Shown one piece after another: positions 35,072-42,726 of a DNA stretch of 48,666 bases. Every line of letters starts with the position of its first letter. The first letter of the stretch is position 1. A program made the translations under genes and the position numbers. Below the pieces are notes generated by a model that saw nothing but the letters and a program-made list of their open reading frames with translations, searched no databases and was not told where the DNA came from. Source of the stretch: an uncultured Bacteroides sp. (GTDB lineage: Bacteria; Bacteroidota; Bacteroidia; Bacteroidales; Bacteroidaceae); the NCBI GenBank assembly GCA_949288715.1, contig CASELH010000013.1, positions 1 through 48,666 on the forward strand, read 5' to 3'.

Positions 35072-35917
35072 TTACACCAGTTTCAACTCATAACCCATGG
35101 CCAGCATCAGCAGGATGACGCCGCCCACCACAATGCGATACCAACCAAAAGCCTTGAAGCCGTACTTCGTCACATAGTTTATGAAGAACTTTATGGCCAG
35201 TATGGCTACCACGAAGGCTACTGCCGAACCCACAATCAGCGTCTCCAGGTTGTTGCCCTGCATCAGCAGCGAGCCGCTACCGTGGCTTATCATCTTGTAC
35301 GTCTCCAGGCACGTGGCGCCAAACATGGTGGGCACCGCCAAGAAGAAGGAGAACTCGGCCGCCGCCTTACGTGTCAACCGCTGCGACATGCCGCCCACGA
35401 TGGTAGCCATGGAGCGCGACACACCGGGTATCATGGAGATGCACTGCACCAGGCCGATGACCAACGCACGCTTGTACGTGAGCCGCGTCGCCTCCGACCC
35501 CTTGTTGAAGATGCGGTCGCAGAACAGCATGAACACGCCGCCCACAATCAGCATCCAAGCCACCAGCTGCACGTTGCCGAAGTTGGCCTCGATGGCATCG
35601 TTGAACGCCAGGCCCAGCACAGCCGCAGGCAGCACGCCCACCACCAGCCGGGCATAGAAGTCGAACATCGCCCGCCAGTAGGACACGCCCGCCCGCTCGG
35701 CATTGGGGTAAAAGAAACGCTTCCAATACAGGCAGATGACCGACAGGATGGCGCCAAACTGTATGATGACCGTAAAGGCCGTGACAAACGGGGTGCTCTC
35801 CACACCCAGCACATTCTGGGCAATAATCATGTGCCCCGTCGACGATACGGGCAAGAACTCTGTCAGCCCCTCCACAATGGCGATGATAATCGCCTCCAAT
35901 ATAGTCAAATCCTCCAT
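35072..35917 (-). CDS. uppP: Undecaprenyl-diphosphatase
   Basis: 281-residue integral membrane enzyme (BacA/UppP) that dephosphorylates undecaprenyl pyrophosphate to recycle the lipid carrier for cell-wall and glycan synthesis. The motif EGLTEFLPVSSTGHMII lies at the start, and the second motif, PGVSRSMATIVGG, is in the middle. About eight transmembrane helices are predicted. It lies 1 bp from the DUF3098 gene. Confidence 0.96.
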   Translation of the reverse strand: MEDLTILEAIIIAIVEGLTEFLPVSSTGHMIIAQNVLGVESTPFVTAFTVIIQFGAILSVICLYWKRFFYPNAERAGVSYWRAMFDFYARLVVGVLPAAVLGLAFNDAIEANFGNVQLVAWMLIVGGVFMLFCDRIFNKGSEATRLTYKRALVIGLVQCISMIPGVSRSMATIVGGMSQRLTRKAAAEFSFFLAVPTMFGATCLETYKMISHGSGSLLMQGNNLETLIVGSAVAFVVAILAIKFFINYVTKYGFKAFGWYRIVVGGVILLMLAMGYELKLV

Positions 35918-35918
35918 G

Positions 35919-36170
35919 TCACTCCTTTGTCAACGATTCTGGATTACTGTCTTTCGGCTTCTTCACCACCGCATAAATCATAAACACAAAGCCCAGCAGG
36001 CACACCAGCGGAGCCACCTTGATGCGCCGCACGCTGAAGATGTCCGGCTCAAAATGGGTAGGCGTAGACGACGGCCCCGCCATCAGCAGGAAGCCTACAA
36101 TGACCACCGCCATGCCCACGGCCAAGAGCACAAAGTTCGTCTTGCCAAAAGCAAATTTCTGTCTGTCCAT
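35919..36170 (-). CDS. DUF3098 small membrane protein
   Basis: 83-residue protein with two transmembrane helices (about 13-30 and 52-68) and the FAFGKTNFVLLAVGMAVVIVG start typical of DUF3098. The family is found in Bacteroidetes between ftsX and uppP, exactly as here. Function is unknown; the neighbours suggest a cell-envelope or division role. Confidence 0.9.
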   Translation of the reverse strand: MDRQKFAFGKTNFVLLAVGMAVVIVGFLLMAGPSSTPTHFEPDIFSVRRIKVAPLVCLLGFVFMIYAVVKKPKDSNPESLTKE

Positions 36171-36206
36171 ATAATATCAGCTAATTTTCAATTCTCAATT
36201 TTCCAT

Positions 36207-37079
36207 TTAAATATAGTACAGCGTGCCCGCCTTCATCCGCAAGTACTTGTTGATGGACAGCAAGGCACACAGCCACGTGATGAGCACCCCCGATGCCAGC
36301 ACCACCGCCGACACCAGCAGCATGACGCGCGGCGTCACCACCCTCACCAGTCCGGGCTCGTAAGCCACCACCCAGCGGGCGGCCGCCCACAAGATGCCGC
36401 TGGCCACCGCCCCCGCAAGCAAGCCTATCCACAAGTTGCGCAGCAGGAAAGGCCGCCGGATGAATGCCCAGCTTGCCCCCACCAGCTTCATGGTGTGGAT
36501 AAGGAAACGTTGCGAATAAATGGTCAGCCGGATGGTATTGTTTATCAACGCAAACGATATCAGCGCCAGCACCACGGCCAAGGCCAGCAGCGACAGGCTT
36601 ATCTTGCGTATGTTGTCGTTCACCGCATTTACCAGTTCCTTCCGGTAACTCACCTCCCGCACATTGCTGTCCTGCTTGATGAGCTGCTCTATGCGGGCAA
36701 TGCTGTCCGCATTGGCGTAGTCCGATTTCAGCTTTATCTCAATGGAAGCAGTGAGCGGATTATAGCCCACAAACTCCTGCGGGTCGATGCCCATGGTCTC
36801 GATGTACTCTTTCTGCGCCTGCTCCTTGGAGATGTATTCCGTGTAGCGCACAAAGGGCTGGCGCGACAACTGTTTCTGAAGCTGCAGGATGTCGCGCTCC
36901 TTCATGTTGTCGCTCACCAGAATGGAGAAGCTGATATTCTCGCGCACGTACACCGACAAGTTGTGGGCCGCCAGCACAAAGAAGGCCACCAGCCCCAGCA
37001 GCAGCAACACCAGCGTCGTGCTGATGCCTGCCGTGACAAACTGCATGTCGAACACCGATACCCTCGACTTCTTGCTCAT
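36207..37079 (-). CDS. ftsX: Cell-division protein FtsX
   Basis: 290-residue permease-like subunit of the FtsEX complex, which controls peptidoglycan hydrolases at the division site. The first transmembrane helix is near residues 13-36, a periplasmic loop with NISFSILVSDNM follows, and three more helices lie near 160-185, 210-235 and 255-278, as expected for FtsX. Its ATG overlaps the stop of the upstream methyltransferase by 4 bp (ATGA), indicating coupling. No ftsE is in the window. Confidence 0.95.
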   Translation of the reverse strand: MSKKSRVSVFDMQFVTAGISTTLVLLLLGLVAFFVLAAHNLSVYVRENISFSILVSDNMKERDILQLQKQLSRQPFVRYTEYISKEQAQKEYIETMGIDPQEFVGYNPLTASIEIKLKSDYANADSIARIEQLIKQDSNVREVSYRKELVNAVNDNIRKISLSLLALAVVLALISFALINNTIRLTIYSQRFLIHTMKLVGASWAFIRRPFLLRNLWIGLLAGAVASGILWAAARWVVAYEPGLVRVVTPRVMLLVSAVVLASGVLITWLCALLSINKYLRMKAGTLYYI

Positions 37080-38014
37080 GCCGTGCCTCCTTTCGCCGCA
37101 TCCTCCGCCGGGGCGGATGCCTGTTTACGGAACACATAAATCAGCGAACTGCTGCGGTCCTTGCGCACCAGCGAGCTGAACCATGCCATGATGCCCGTCA
37201 CACACCCGCGCAGAAAAGCCCCGCGCCGGCGCATGTACCGCTCCGTCAGCATAGATACATAGAAGGCGTCGAAAGGCATGGGGTGGCGTGCCGCCAATAC
37301 AAACCCGTGCTTCAAAGCAAACCGCTGCATGGTGGCAGGCGTGAAGTGCCACAGGTGGCGGGGCACGTCGTAGGCCGCCCAGTAAGCCCCGTAGCGGTCT
37401 GCGTCATACGAAGTGCAGTTGGGCACCGCCACCACCAGCGTGCCGCGCCCGGCCAGCAGGCGGTACAGTTCCTGCCACGTTTCGTCCAGGTGCTCCAAGT
37501 GCTCCATCACGTGCCACAGGGTGATGACATCAAACCCTTCCGAAGGCATCGCCTTCAAAGCACTTTCCGGCTGCACTTCCAGCGCGAAGTGTCGGCGTGC
37601 AAAGTCCCTTGCCCCGGCATTCTTCTCCACTGCCTCCACCTGCCAGCCACGGCGGCGCATCGCGTCGGGGAAATATCCCGTACCCGTGCCCACGTCCAGC
37701 AGACGGCCCGTGCGGCGGTGGGCAGCACCCTCCACCAGCCGTGCCTTGCGCTTCAGCATGAAGGCCCGCACCCAGTGATACAGCTTGTTCACCAGCCCCT
37801 TGTGGGTGTCGGAGTGCGAAATGTAGGCAGGCGTCTCATAGTAGCGCCCTATCTCGCCCTCCTCCGGAAAATCTTGTGTGAAAAGGAAGCCGCAATCCGC
37901 GCAGCGGCACAGGTAAAACGACTCGCCGGAGACACAATGGTCCACGCACGTCAAGGCGCGCTCCAACCGTGTTCCGCCACACAAAGGACAACTTGTTATT
38001 GTGATTTTACCCAT
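37076..38014 (-). CDS. Class I SAM-dependent methyltransferase with zinc-ribbon start
   Basis: 312 residues from ATG 38014. The N-terminus has a four-Cys ribbon (CPLCGG...CRCADC), then a Rossmann methyltransferase domain with LLDVGTGTGYFPDAMRRRG as the SAM-binding motif, EKNAGARDFA, and DVITLWHVMEHL. This pattern is common in the Methyltransf_23 group near envelope genes. The substrate is unknown. A GTG at 38062 would add 16 residues, but the ribbon starts right after the chosen ATG. A possible -7 box (CAAAGTAA, 38077-38084) lies upstream. It overlaps ftsX by 4 bp. Confidence 0.85.
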   Translation of the reverse strand: MGKITITSCPLCGGTRLERALTCVDHCVSGESFYLCRCADCGFLFTQDFPEEGEIGRYYETPAYISHSDTHKGLVNKLYHWVRAFMLKRKARLVEGAAHRRTGRLLDVGTGTGYFPDAMRRRGWQVEAVEKNAGARDFARRHFALEVQPESALKAMPSEGFDVITLWHVMEHLEHLDETWQELYRLLAGRGTLVVAVPNCTSYDADRYGAYWAAYDVPRHLWHFTPATMQRFALKHGFVLAARHPMPFDAFYVSMLTERYMRRRGAFLRGCVTGIMAWFSSLVRKDRSSSLIYVFRKQASAPAEDAAKGGTA

Positions 38015-38134
38015 GAATCGCTCTACACCAACCGCGCCCTCCTTGCGGGAAGGGCACACCAAACCTAAATTTGATGCAAAGTAACGAATAAAATGCGAGA
38101 GTACGGCAGGGTTAAGGAAAATTAAGAAAGCCTT

Positions 38135-38932
38135 TTATCTTTCCATAGAGCGGATGAAGCCGTCAATATCCGCCTCCAGCTGCCTGCACTGAAGCCCGGC
38201 CATATAGTCCAGGAAAAGCTCCACATCCTCCCGCTCGCGCGCGTCGATGAGCGCCTGGATATATTCGGCCTTGTCCTCCCTCAGAATCCGGGTGGGCAGC
38301 AGGCCATGCTCCATCTGCAGCAAGTTCATCAGCAGCCGGCAAGTGCGCCCGTTGCCGTCCGCCCAAGGGTGAATGGTGACCAGCTCAAAGTGCGCCCAAA
38401 AGCTCAAGTCGTACACCGCAGCCACGTCAGCCGGGTCAATAGCCTTGCGGCGCCCGTTCAGCTCCTCGCAAAAAGCCTGCAGACGCCCGGGCACTTTCAA
38501 GTAAGACATGTACGAACGGCCCCCTGCGCCGGCCGTCACATTCAGCTTGCGCAATTCCCCCCTGGCCGCCGAAAAGCTTCCCCCCATGGCATGATACTCT
38601 GCGCCCGTACGCGCCATCACCTTGGCCACCAACGCAACCAGGCTGTCCACCGTGATGGGTTCATGCCTTTTTATCCACTTCATCCCATACAGGTAAGCAT
38701 CCCTCAGGTCCAGGTTCATGTTCTGCTCCGTGATGGTGCGCTTGCCCGAAGTGATGCCCTCGTCAAACAGCAATTGCGCCTCCACCTCCGTCACCGTGCT
38801 CCCCTCTATCGCCGTGGAGTGGACAATAATGGAGTACAGATAGAACTTCTCAAAGTCTATCTGCTCGGCAATGTGCAGCCTCCTGTGCTCTGCCATCAGC
38901 CGCTGCAACCGGTCTTTATACTCTTGGTTCAT
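38135..38932 (-). CDS. Fic domain AMP-transferase-like protein
   Basis: 265-residue Fic protein. These usually transfer AMP from ATP to Tyr, Ser or Thr of target proteins. The core motif HPWADGNGRTCR lies at 188-199, with catalytic His188 and the anion-binding loop intact. An N-terminal STAIEG (39-44) fits the inhibitory (S/T)xxxE(G/N) helix of class II Fic proteins, so it is probably self-inhibited. No C-terminal winged helix is clear. It has a strong promoter and an upstream inverted repeat. Targets are unknown; it could be a stand-alone toxin or a signalling enzyme. Confidence 0.92.
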   Translation of the reverse strand: MNQEYKDRLQRLMAEHRRLHIAEQIDFEKFYLYSIIVHSTAIEGSTVTEVEAQLLFDEGITSGKRTITEQNMNLDLRDAYLYGMKWIKRHEPITVDSLVALVAKVMARTGAEYHAMGGSFSAARGELRKLNVTAGAGGRSYMSYLKVPGRLQAFCEELNGRRKAIDPADVAAVYDLSFWAHFELVTIHPWADGNGRTCRLLMNLLQMEHGLLPTRILREDKAEYIQALIDAREREDVELFLDYMAGLQCRQLEADIDGFIRSMER

Positions 38933-38958
38933 CTCTGCGGAAAGGGGTTATTGCTGTG

Positions 38959-38989
38959 CAAAGATAATAAAGTTGGGGGAACTGGCAAA
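38959..38989 (-). promoter_or_regulatory. Promoter of fic
   Basis: On the minus strand TTTG (plus-strand CAAA, 38986-38989), a 19-bp spacer and TATCTTTG (plus-strand CAAAGATA, 38959-38966) match the consensus exactly. The ATG at 38932 lies 26 bp downstream. Confidence 0.8.
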
Positions 38990-39017
38990 CAAGCTAAATA
39001 AGCAACTTAGATATGGA

Positions 39018-39073
39018 TTTATCTATTGGCAATAAACAAAAACAGCCATTTTTATATATTGCCAATAGATAAA
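39018..39073. repeat. 17-bp perfect inverted repeat upstream of fic
   Basis: TTTATCTATTGGCAATA (39018-39034) and TATTGCCAATAGATAAA (39057-39073) are exact inverted copies with a 22-nt centre. Each arm contains its own small palindrome TATTGgCAATA. It lies 28 bp upstream of the fic -33 box, in AT-rich DNA. It may be a double operator, a remnant of mobile-element ends, or a recombination site. Confidence 0.7.
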
Positions 39074-39193
39074 TAGCAATAACGCCGCTGCATGAAAACG
39101 CTATGCCCTGTTCCACAAAGTTTACGTTCTCCGCCCCGCCTGCCTCCATTCCCCGCCCCACCCTATCCGCATTTCCTACCTCCCCGCTTCGCT

Positions 39194-39247
39194 CCATAGC
39201 GCCGAAGCGGGAGCGAAGCAATACCGAATGGGGTACGAATGAGGTAC
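39194..39247. repeat. Intergenic repeat, second copy of the GGTACGAATGGG element
   Basis: A 54-nt block aligns without gaps to 6931-6984. An inner inverted repeat GCTTCGCTCC / GGAGCGAAGC (39187-39220) differs from the first copy. The stretch 39248-39457 is AT-rich and I see no gene in it. Confidence 0.55.
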
Positions 39248-39457
39248 AAAGAAGGCACGGCGCGGGTAAAAAGTCAGCAAAAGCGCGGACGCAACTTATT
39301 GGGGATAAGTGGAGTTAAGGGAGAGATTGTGTAGAGTTCGGACAAGATTTACAAAGTTTCGAGGAAAGAGTATTGTTCGATTTTTTCACACAGAATAAAG
39401 AGAGGAAAGGAGCTTCGTAAGAAGGTCTATTTGTTTACAAATAAAAGTCAAAGAAAT

Positions 39458-39562
39458 TTAAGGCAACAACATTTGTACCCACTCGGCAACCACAGAAGTC
39501 TTGCCTGACCCGTTAGGGCCGGCTATGACTATCATTTCGGGCAAACGCTTACTCTCTTCCAT
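39458..39562 (-). pseudogene. Truncated zeta-toxin-like remnant
   Basis: A 34-codon frame starts at ATG 39562, overlapping the antitoxin stop by 14 bp, and reads MEESKRLPEMIVIAGPNGSG followed by KTSVVAEW and a stop at 39458-39460. The start is the classic N-terminus of zeta-type toxins: a beta strand and the P-loop GPNGSGKT. Zeta kinases phosphorylate UDP-sugars. Only the first ~25 residues look zeta-like; the rest of the ~190-200 residue domain is missing, so the toxin must be inactive. An AAA/chromosome-partition ATPase start is an alternative reading. Confidence 0.6.
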
Positions 39563-39764
39563 GGACAATCGCATTAATCTTTGCACTCCACTTGGCTTGC
39601 TTGTAGGCAATATCCTGTAGCATCCGCGCCCAATGTTCTTCCGTAGCCTTCCGGTTGCTCTCCCGGGCTTCTTCGGCTACTTCTTTCATGATTTGCTCCA
39701 GCATCTCGTCGGTAGGTTCCTGGTAGGGGCTGAAGCGGTAGGAGTTCATTTCTTTTTCCGTCAT
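39549..39764 (-). CDS. Putative antitoxin of a zeta-type pair
   Basis: 71-residue acidic, helical protein (DEMLEQIMKEVAEEARESNR, then HWARMLQDIAYKQAKWSAKI). It overlaps the zeta-like remnant by 14 bp in the antitoxin-first order, a common toxin-antitoxin layout. A promoter box lies upstream. The function is inferred from position and size; I do not recognise a family motif. It stays intact although its toxin is truncated. Confidence 0.65.
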   Translation of the reverse strand: MTEKEMNSYRFSPYQEPTDEMLEQIMKEVAEEARESNRKATEEHWARMLQDIAYKQAKWSAKINAIVHGRE

Positions 39765-39794
39765 GGCTGTGTAGTTTCTTTGTTGTCAACGATG

Positions 39795-39802
39795 CAAATA
39801 TA
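39795..39802 (-). promoter_or_regulatory. -7 box upstream of the antitoxin gene
   Basis: CAAATATA on the plus strand reads TATATTTG, a perfect TAnnTTTG box 31 bp before the ATG at 39764. No TTTG is seen at the expected distance. Confidence 0.55.
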
Positions 39803-39821
39803 GTGAATTGGGCAGGAAAGT

Positions 39822-39853
39822 GTTGACTGGTAGCGGCAAAAAAGCTACTTTTG
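39822..39853 (+). promoter_or_regulatory. Promoter of the HepT/MntA operon
   Basis: GTTG at 39822-39825, a 20-bp spacer and TACTTTTG at 39846-39853. It is divergent from, and within 45 bp of, the antitoxin promoter. Confidence 0.65.
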
Positions 39854-39876
39854 CAAAGGATTCCCCTTAAAAACGC

Positions 39877-40326
39877 ATGATTATGGAGGCGAAACAAGAC
39901 ATACGGTGGCTGCAACGCTATGACAACTTTCACCGGGCCTATCTCAGAATAGAGGAGGTGACAGGGTCGGGCCGCACGGCGGACGACCTCTCGGAACTGG
40001 AGATGGAGGGACTGATACAGCGGTTTGAATACACCTTCGAACTGGGATGGAAGGTGCTGCAGGACTTGCTGAAATATAAAGGCTATGAGTTTGTGCAGGG
40101 GCCAAACGGCACGTTGCAGAAGGCCTTTGAGGACGGACTTATCGCCGACCACGACGGGTGGCGAAGGATGGCAAAAGCACGCGTCACGACCTCGCACACA
40201 TACAATGAGGGGGATGCGGAGGAGATAGCGCATGCCATCTTCAACGAATACGCCGCCCTGCTGGGGCAGCTGGACAGGCGGCTCGCGAAGGAGAAAACGA
40301 TACTGGGAAACAACGAATTATTTTGA
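39877..40326 (+). CDS. hepT: HepT-like toxin (HI0074 family)
   Basis: 149-residue helical protein of the nucleotidyltransferase substrate-binding/HepT family. The RX4HXY motif that defines HepT RNase toxins is exact: Arg102, His107, Tyr109 in ARVTTSHTYN. The family helix FEYTFELGWKVLQDLLKYKG is clear. It is followed at once by a MntA-type nucleotidyltransferase. In known pairs MntA AMPylates and neutralises HepT. A second ATG at 39883 would shorten it by two residues. Confidence 0.88.
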   Translation: MIMEAKQDIRWLQRYDNFHRAYLRIEEVTGSGRTADDLSELEMEGLIQRFEYTFELGWKVLQDLLKYKGYEFVQGPNGTLQKAFEDGLIADHDGWRRMAKARVTTSHTYNEGDAEEIAHAIFNEYAALLGQLDRRLAKEKTILGNNELF

Positions 40327-40335
40327 TTGCACGCC

Positions 40336-40665
40336 ATGTACGGACTAAGCCCGCAAGTGATAGAAGACATTGGCCGGGTGCTCCGAAGGCACCCCAATAT
40401 CAGCCGAGCCATCATCTTCGGCTCGAGGGCCAAGGGGAATTACTCTGAAGGCTCGGACATCGACCTTGCCCTCGTGGGGGAGGGCATATCCTACAGGCAG
40501 TTGCTGGACATCGGCATCGGGCTGGACGACCTGGGGCTGCTGTACCGCGTGGACCTGGTGGACTACAATAAGGTGGCCGGCTCGCCGCTGGGCGAGCACA
40601 TCGACCGGGTGGGCCGGACTTTCTACAGCAAAGAAAACTTCTGCGGCAAGCCTATACGCCGTTGA
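40336..40665 (+). CDS. mntA: MntA-like antitoxin nucleotidyltransferase
   Basis: 109-residue minimal nucleotidyltransferase. The GSX10DXD motif is exact: Gly29-Ser30, Asp41 and Asp43 in FGSRAKGNYSEGSDIDLAL. Such proteins transfer AMP from ATP to the paired HepT toxin and inactivate it. ATG 40336 is chosen; the stop of hepT is 9 bp upstream. Both active-site motifs of the pair are intact, so the system looks functional, unlike the adjacent zeta unit. Confidence 0.9.
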   Translation: MYGLSPQVIEDIGRVLRRHPNISRAIIFGSRAKGNYSEGSDIDLALVGEGISYRQLLDIGIGLDDLGLLYRVDLVDYNKVAGSPLGEHIDRVGRTFYSKENFCGKPIRR

Positions 40666-40676
40666 GCAACTATGCG

Positions 40677-40684
40677 TATCTTTG
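40677..40684 (+). promoter_or_regulatory. -7 box upstream of pdxB
   Basis: TATCTTTG matches the consensus and lies 19 bp before the ATG at 40704, close after the mntA stop. No TTTG at the expected spacing. Confidence 0.6.
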
Positions 40685-40703
40685 CACCCGCAAAATCTGA
40701 CAG

Positions 40704-41747
40704 ATGAAAGTTATTGTTGACGATAAGATTCCCTTCATCCGCGAAGCGCTGGAGCAGATTGCCGATGAAGTGGCCTATGTGCCCGGCAGGGAGTTTACGC
40801 CCGAGGTGGTGAGGGAGGCCGACGCCCTCGTCACCCGCACCCGCACCCGCTGCGACCGCCACCTGCTGGAGGGCAGCCGCGTGCGCTTCATTGCCACCGC
40901 CACCATAGGCTTCGACCACATAGACACCGCATGGTGCCGCCGGGCGGGCATCGCCTGGGCCAACGCGCCGGGGTGCAACGCGGCCTCAGTGGGGCAGTAC
41001 ATGCAATCGGCCCTGCTGCTGTGGCAACAGGCCAAGGGCGTGCCGCTGCACCGGCTCACCATAGGCATTGTGGGCGCCGGCAATGTGGGCACGCGGGTGG
41101 CTGCCGTGGCTCGGGAGTTGGGCATGACGGTGTTGCTGAACGACCCTCCCCGCCAGGACCGCGAGGGGGGCACGGGCTTCTGCAGCCTGGAGGAGCTGGC
41201 ACGGCGGTGCGACGTGCTGTCATTCCACGTGCCTTTAATTCGGGAAGGGAAATACAACACCTTCCACTTGGCGGACGAAACCTTCTTCGCCACCTTGCAA
41301 CGCCGGCCGCTGCTGGTGAACACGTCGCGCGGGGAGGTGGTGGACACCGCCGCCCTGCTGCATGCGCTGGACGAGGGCCGCGTGGCCGATGCCATCATAG
41401 ACGTGTGGGAGAACGAGCCCGACATTGACCGCCGGCTGCTGCAGCGCGCCTTCCTGGCCACGCCGCACATTGCTGGCTACTCGGCCGACGGCAAGGCCAA
41501 CGCCACGCGCATGGCGCTCGACGCGCTGTGCGGCTTTTTCCACCTGCGGGCGGACTACAGCATCGTGCCTCCGCCGCCGGCACAGCCCCTCATCCGGGCG
41601 CGCGACCTGACGGATGCCTGCCTGCAGATGTACGACCCGCGCGAGGACTGCGCCAGGCTGCGCGCCCGGCCCGACCTGTTCGAAAGGCTGCGGGGCGACT
41701 ATCCGCTGCGCCGCGAAAGGCAGGCTTATACTATAGAATATATATAA
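40704..41747 (+). CDS. pdxB: Erythronate-4-phosphate dehydrogenase
   Basis: 347-residue D-isomer-specific 2-hydroxyacid dehydrogenase that oxidises 4-phosphoerythronate in the DXP-dependent vitamin B6 pathway. The start MKVIVDDKIPFIREAL, the NAD-binding GIVGAGNVGTRVAAVARELG, DVLSFHVPLIREG, NTSRGEVVDTAAL, and the TPHIAGYSADGKANAT block are typical of PdxB, which has a longer C-terminal dimerisation domain. It is convergent with purN; their stops are 7 bp apart. Confidence 0.95.
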   Translation: MKVIVDDKIPFIREALEQIADEVAYVPGREFTPEVVREADALVTRTRTRCDRHLLEGSRVRFIATATIGFDHIDTAWCRRAGIAWANAPGCNAASVGQYMQSALLLWQQAKGVPLHRLTIGIVGAGNVGTRVAAVARELGMTVLLNDPPRQDREGGTGFCSLEELARRCDVLSFHVPLIREGKYNTFHLADETFFATLQRRPLLVNTSRGEVVDTAALLHALDEGRVADAIIDVWENEPDIDRRLLQRAFLATPHIAGYSADGKANATRMALDALCGFFHLRADYSIVPPPPAQPLIRARDLTDACLQMYDPREDCARLRARPDLFERLRGDYPLRRERQAYTIEYI

Positions 41748-41754
41748 AAGGACC

Positions 41755-42321
41755 TCATTGCAGCAGGCTCTCTATCACCCGGGGGTAGTACTCGTACTCC
41801 AGGGCGTGGACGCGCTGCGCCAAGCTGTCGGGCGTGTCGCCGGGCAGCACGGGGCACTTCTGCTGGCACACGATGCCGCCCTCGTCATACTGCTCGGTGG
41901 TGTAGTGTATGGTGATGCCGCTCTCGGCCTCGCCCGCATCGAGCACTGCCTGGTGCACACGGTCGCCGTACATGCCTTTGCCGCCAAACTTGGGCAGCAG
42001 CGAGGGATGTATGTTCACCATCCGGCCCGTGTAGGCGTGCAGCACGTTGTCCGGCACGCGCAGCAGGAAGCCCGCCAGCGCCACGAAGTCAATGCCATGG
42101 TCGGCCAGCAGCTGCAGCACGCGGGTGCCCTCTTTCCATTCTTCCTTATTTACGTAGAAAGCCGGCACGCCCAGGCGTTCTGCACGTTGCAACACAAAGG
42201 CATCCGGGCGGTTGGCAAGCACCAACTTCACTTCAGCCGTTCCCTTGTCACGAAAATAGCGGACGATGTTCTCTGCATTCGTCCCGTTTCCTGATGCGAA
42301 AATTGCGATGTTTTTCTTCAT
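41755..42321 (-). CDS. purN: Phosphoribosylglycinamide formyltransferase
   Basis: 188-residue PurN, which transfers formyl from 10-formyltetrahydrofolate to GAR in purine synthesis. [12 protein letters not shown] is the N-terminal motif, [17 protein letters not shown] holds the catalytic Asn and His, and [17 protein letters not shown] the catalytic Asp. Length is normal. It is divergent from acpP. Confidence 0.96.
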   Translation of the reverse strand: MKKNIAIFASGNGTNAENIVRYFRDKGTAEVKLVLANRPDAFVLQRAERLGVPAFYVNKEEWKEGTRVLQLLADHGIDFVALAGFLLRVPDNVLHAYTGRMVNIHPSLLPKFGGKGMYGDRVHQAVLDAGEAESGITIHYTTEQYDEGGIVCQQKCPVLPGDTPDSLAQRVHALEYEYYPRVIESLLQ

Positions 42322-42387
42322 AATCCAGTATTTTTATGCACAAAGTGCGAAAAAATGAGCAAAAAAACGCATTTAATGCCCCAAATA

Positions 42388-42419
42388 TTTGCGGGGTACG
42401 ATAAATATTCCTTCCTTTG
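42388..42419 (+). promoter_or_regulatory. Promoter of acpP-fabF
   Basis: TTTG at 42388-42391, a 20-bp spacer and TTCCTTTG at 42412-42419, one base off the -7 consensus. The leader before the acpP ATG is about 45 nt. Confidence 0.6.
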
Positions 42420-42471
42420 CAGCGCAAAATTAAAGAATAAAAACTTAATTATTAATTTAAAACTTAAAGTT

Positions 42472-42708
42472 ATGTCTGAAATTGCATCAAAAGTGAAAGC
42501 GATTATCGTCGATAAATTGGGCGTAGAAGAATCCGAAGTTACTAACGAAGCCAGCTTCACTAATGATCTGGGCGCAGATTCTCTGGACACGGTAGAGCTC
42601 ATCATGGAGTTTGAGAAAGAGTTCGGCATCTCCATTCCCGATGACCAAGCCGAAAAGATTGGCACTGTAGGCGATGCCATTAACTACATCGAAGAGCACG
42701 CCAAGTAA
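42472..42708 (+). CDS. acpP: Acyl carrier protein
   Basis: 78-residue acidic ACP. Ser37 in [15 protein letters not shown] is the 4'-phosphopantetheine site. It carries acyl chains for fatty-acid synthesis. The ATG at 42472 follows an AT-rich leader; fabF starts 19 bp downstream in the usual order. Confidence 0.98.
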   Translation: MSEIASKVKAIIVDKLGVEESEVTNEASFTNDLGADSLDTVELIMEFEKEFGISIPDDQAEKIGTVGDAINYIEEHAK

Positions 42709-42726
42709 TTTTATCCGCGTTCACAC

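Noticed and set aside
39018-39073. Invertible promoter switch upstream of fic
   Set aside because: The 22-nt centre is too short to hold a TTTG-N19-TAnnTTTG promoter, and the fic promoter lies outside the repeat; kept only as an operator or element finding.
38994-39221. 75-codon minus-strand open frame upstream of fic
   Set aside because: It runs through the 17-bp inverted repeat and the dispersed intergenic repeat, has no recognisable motif and overlaps the fic promoter edge.
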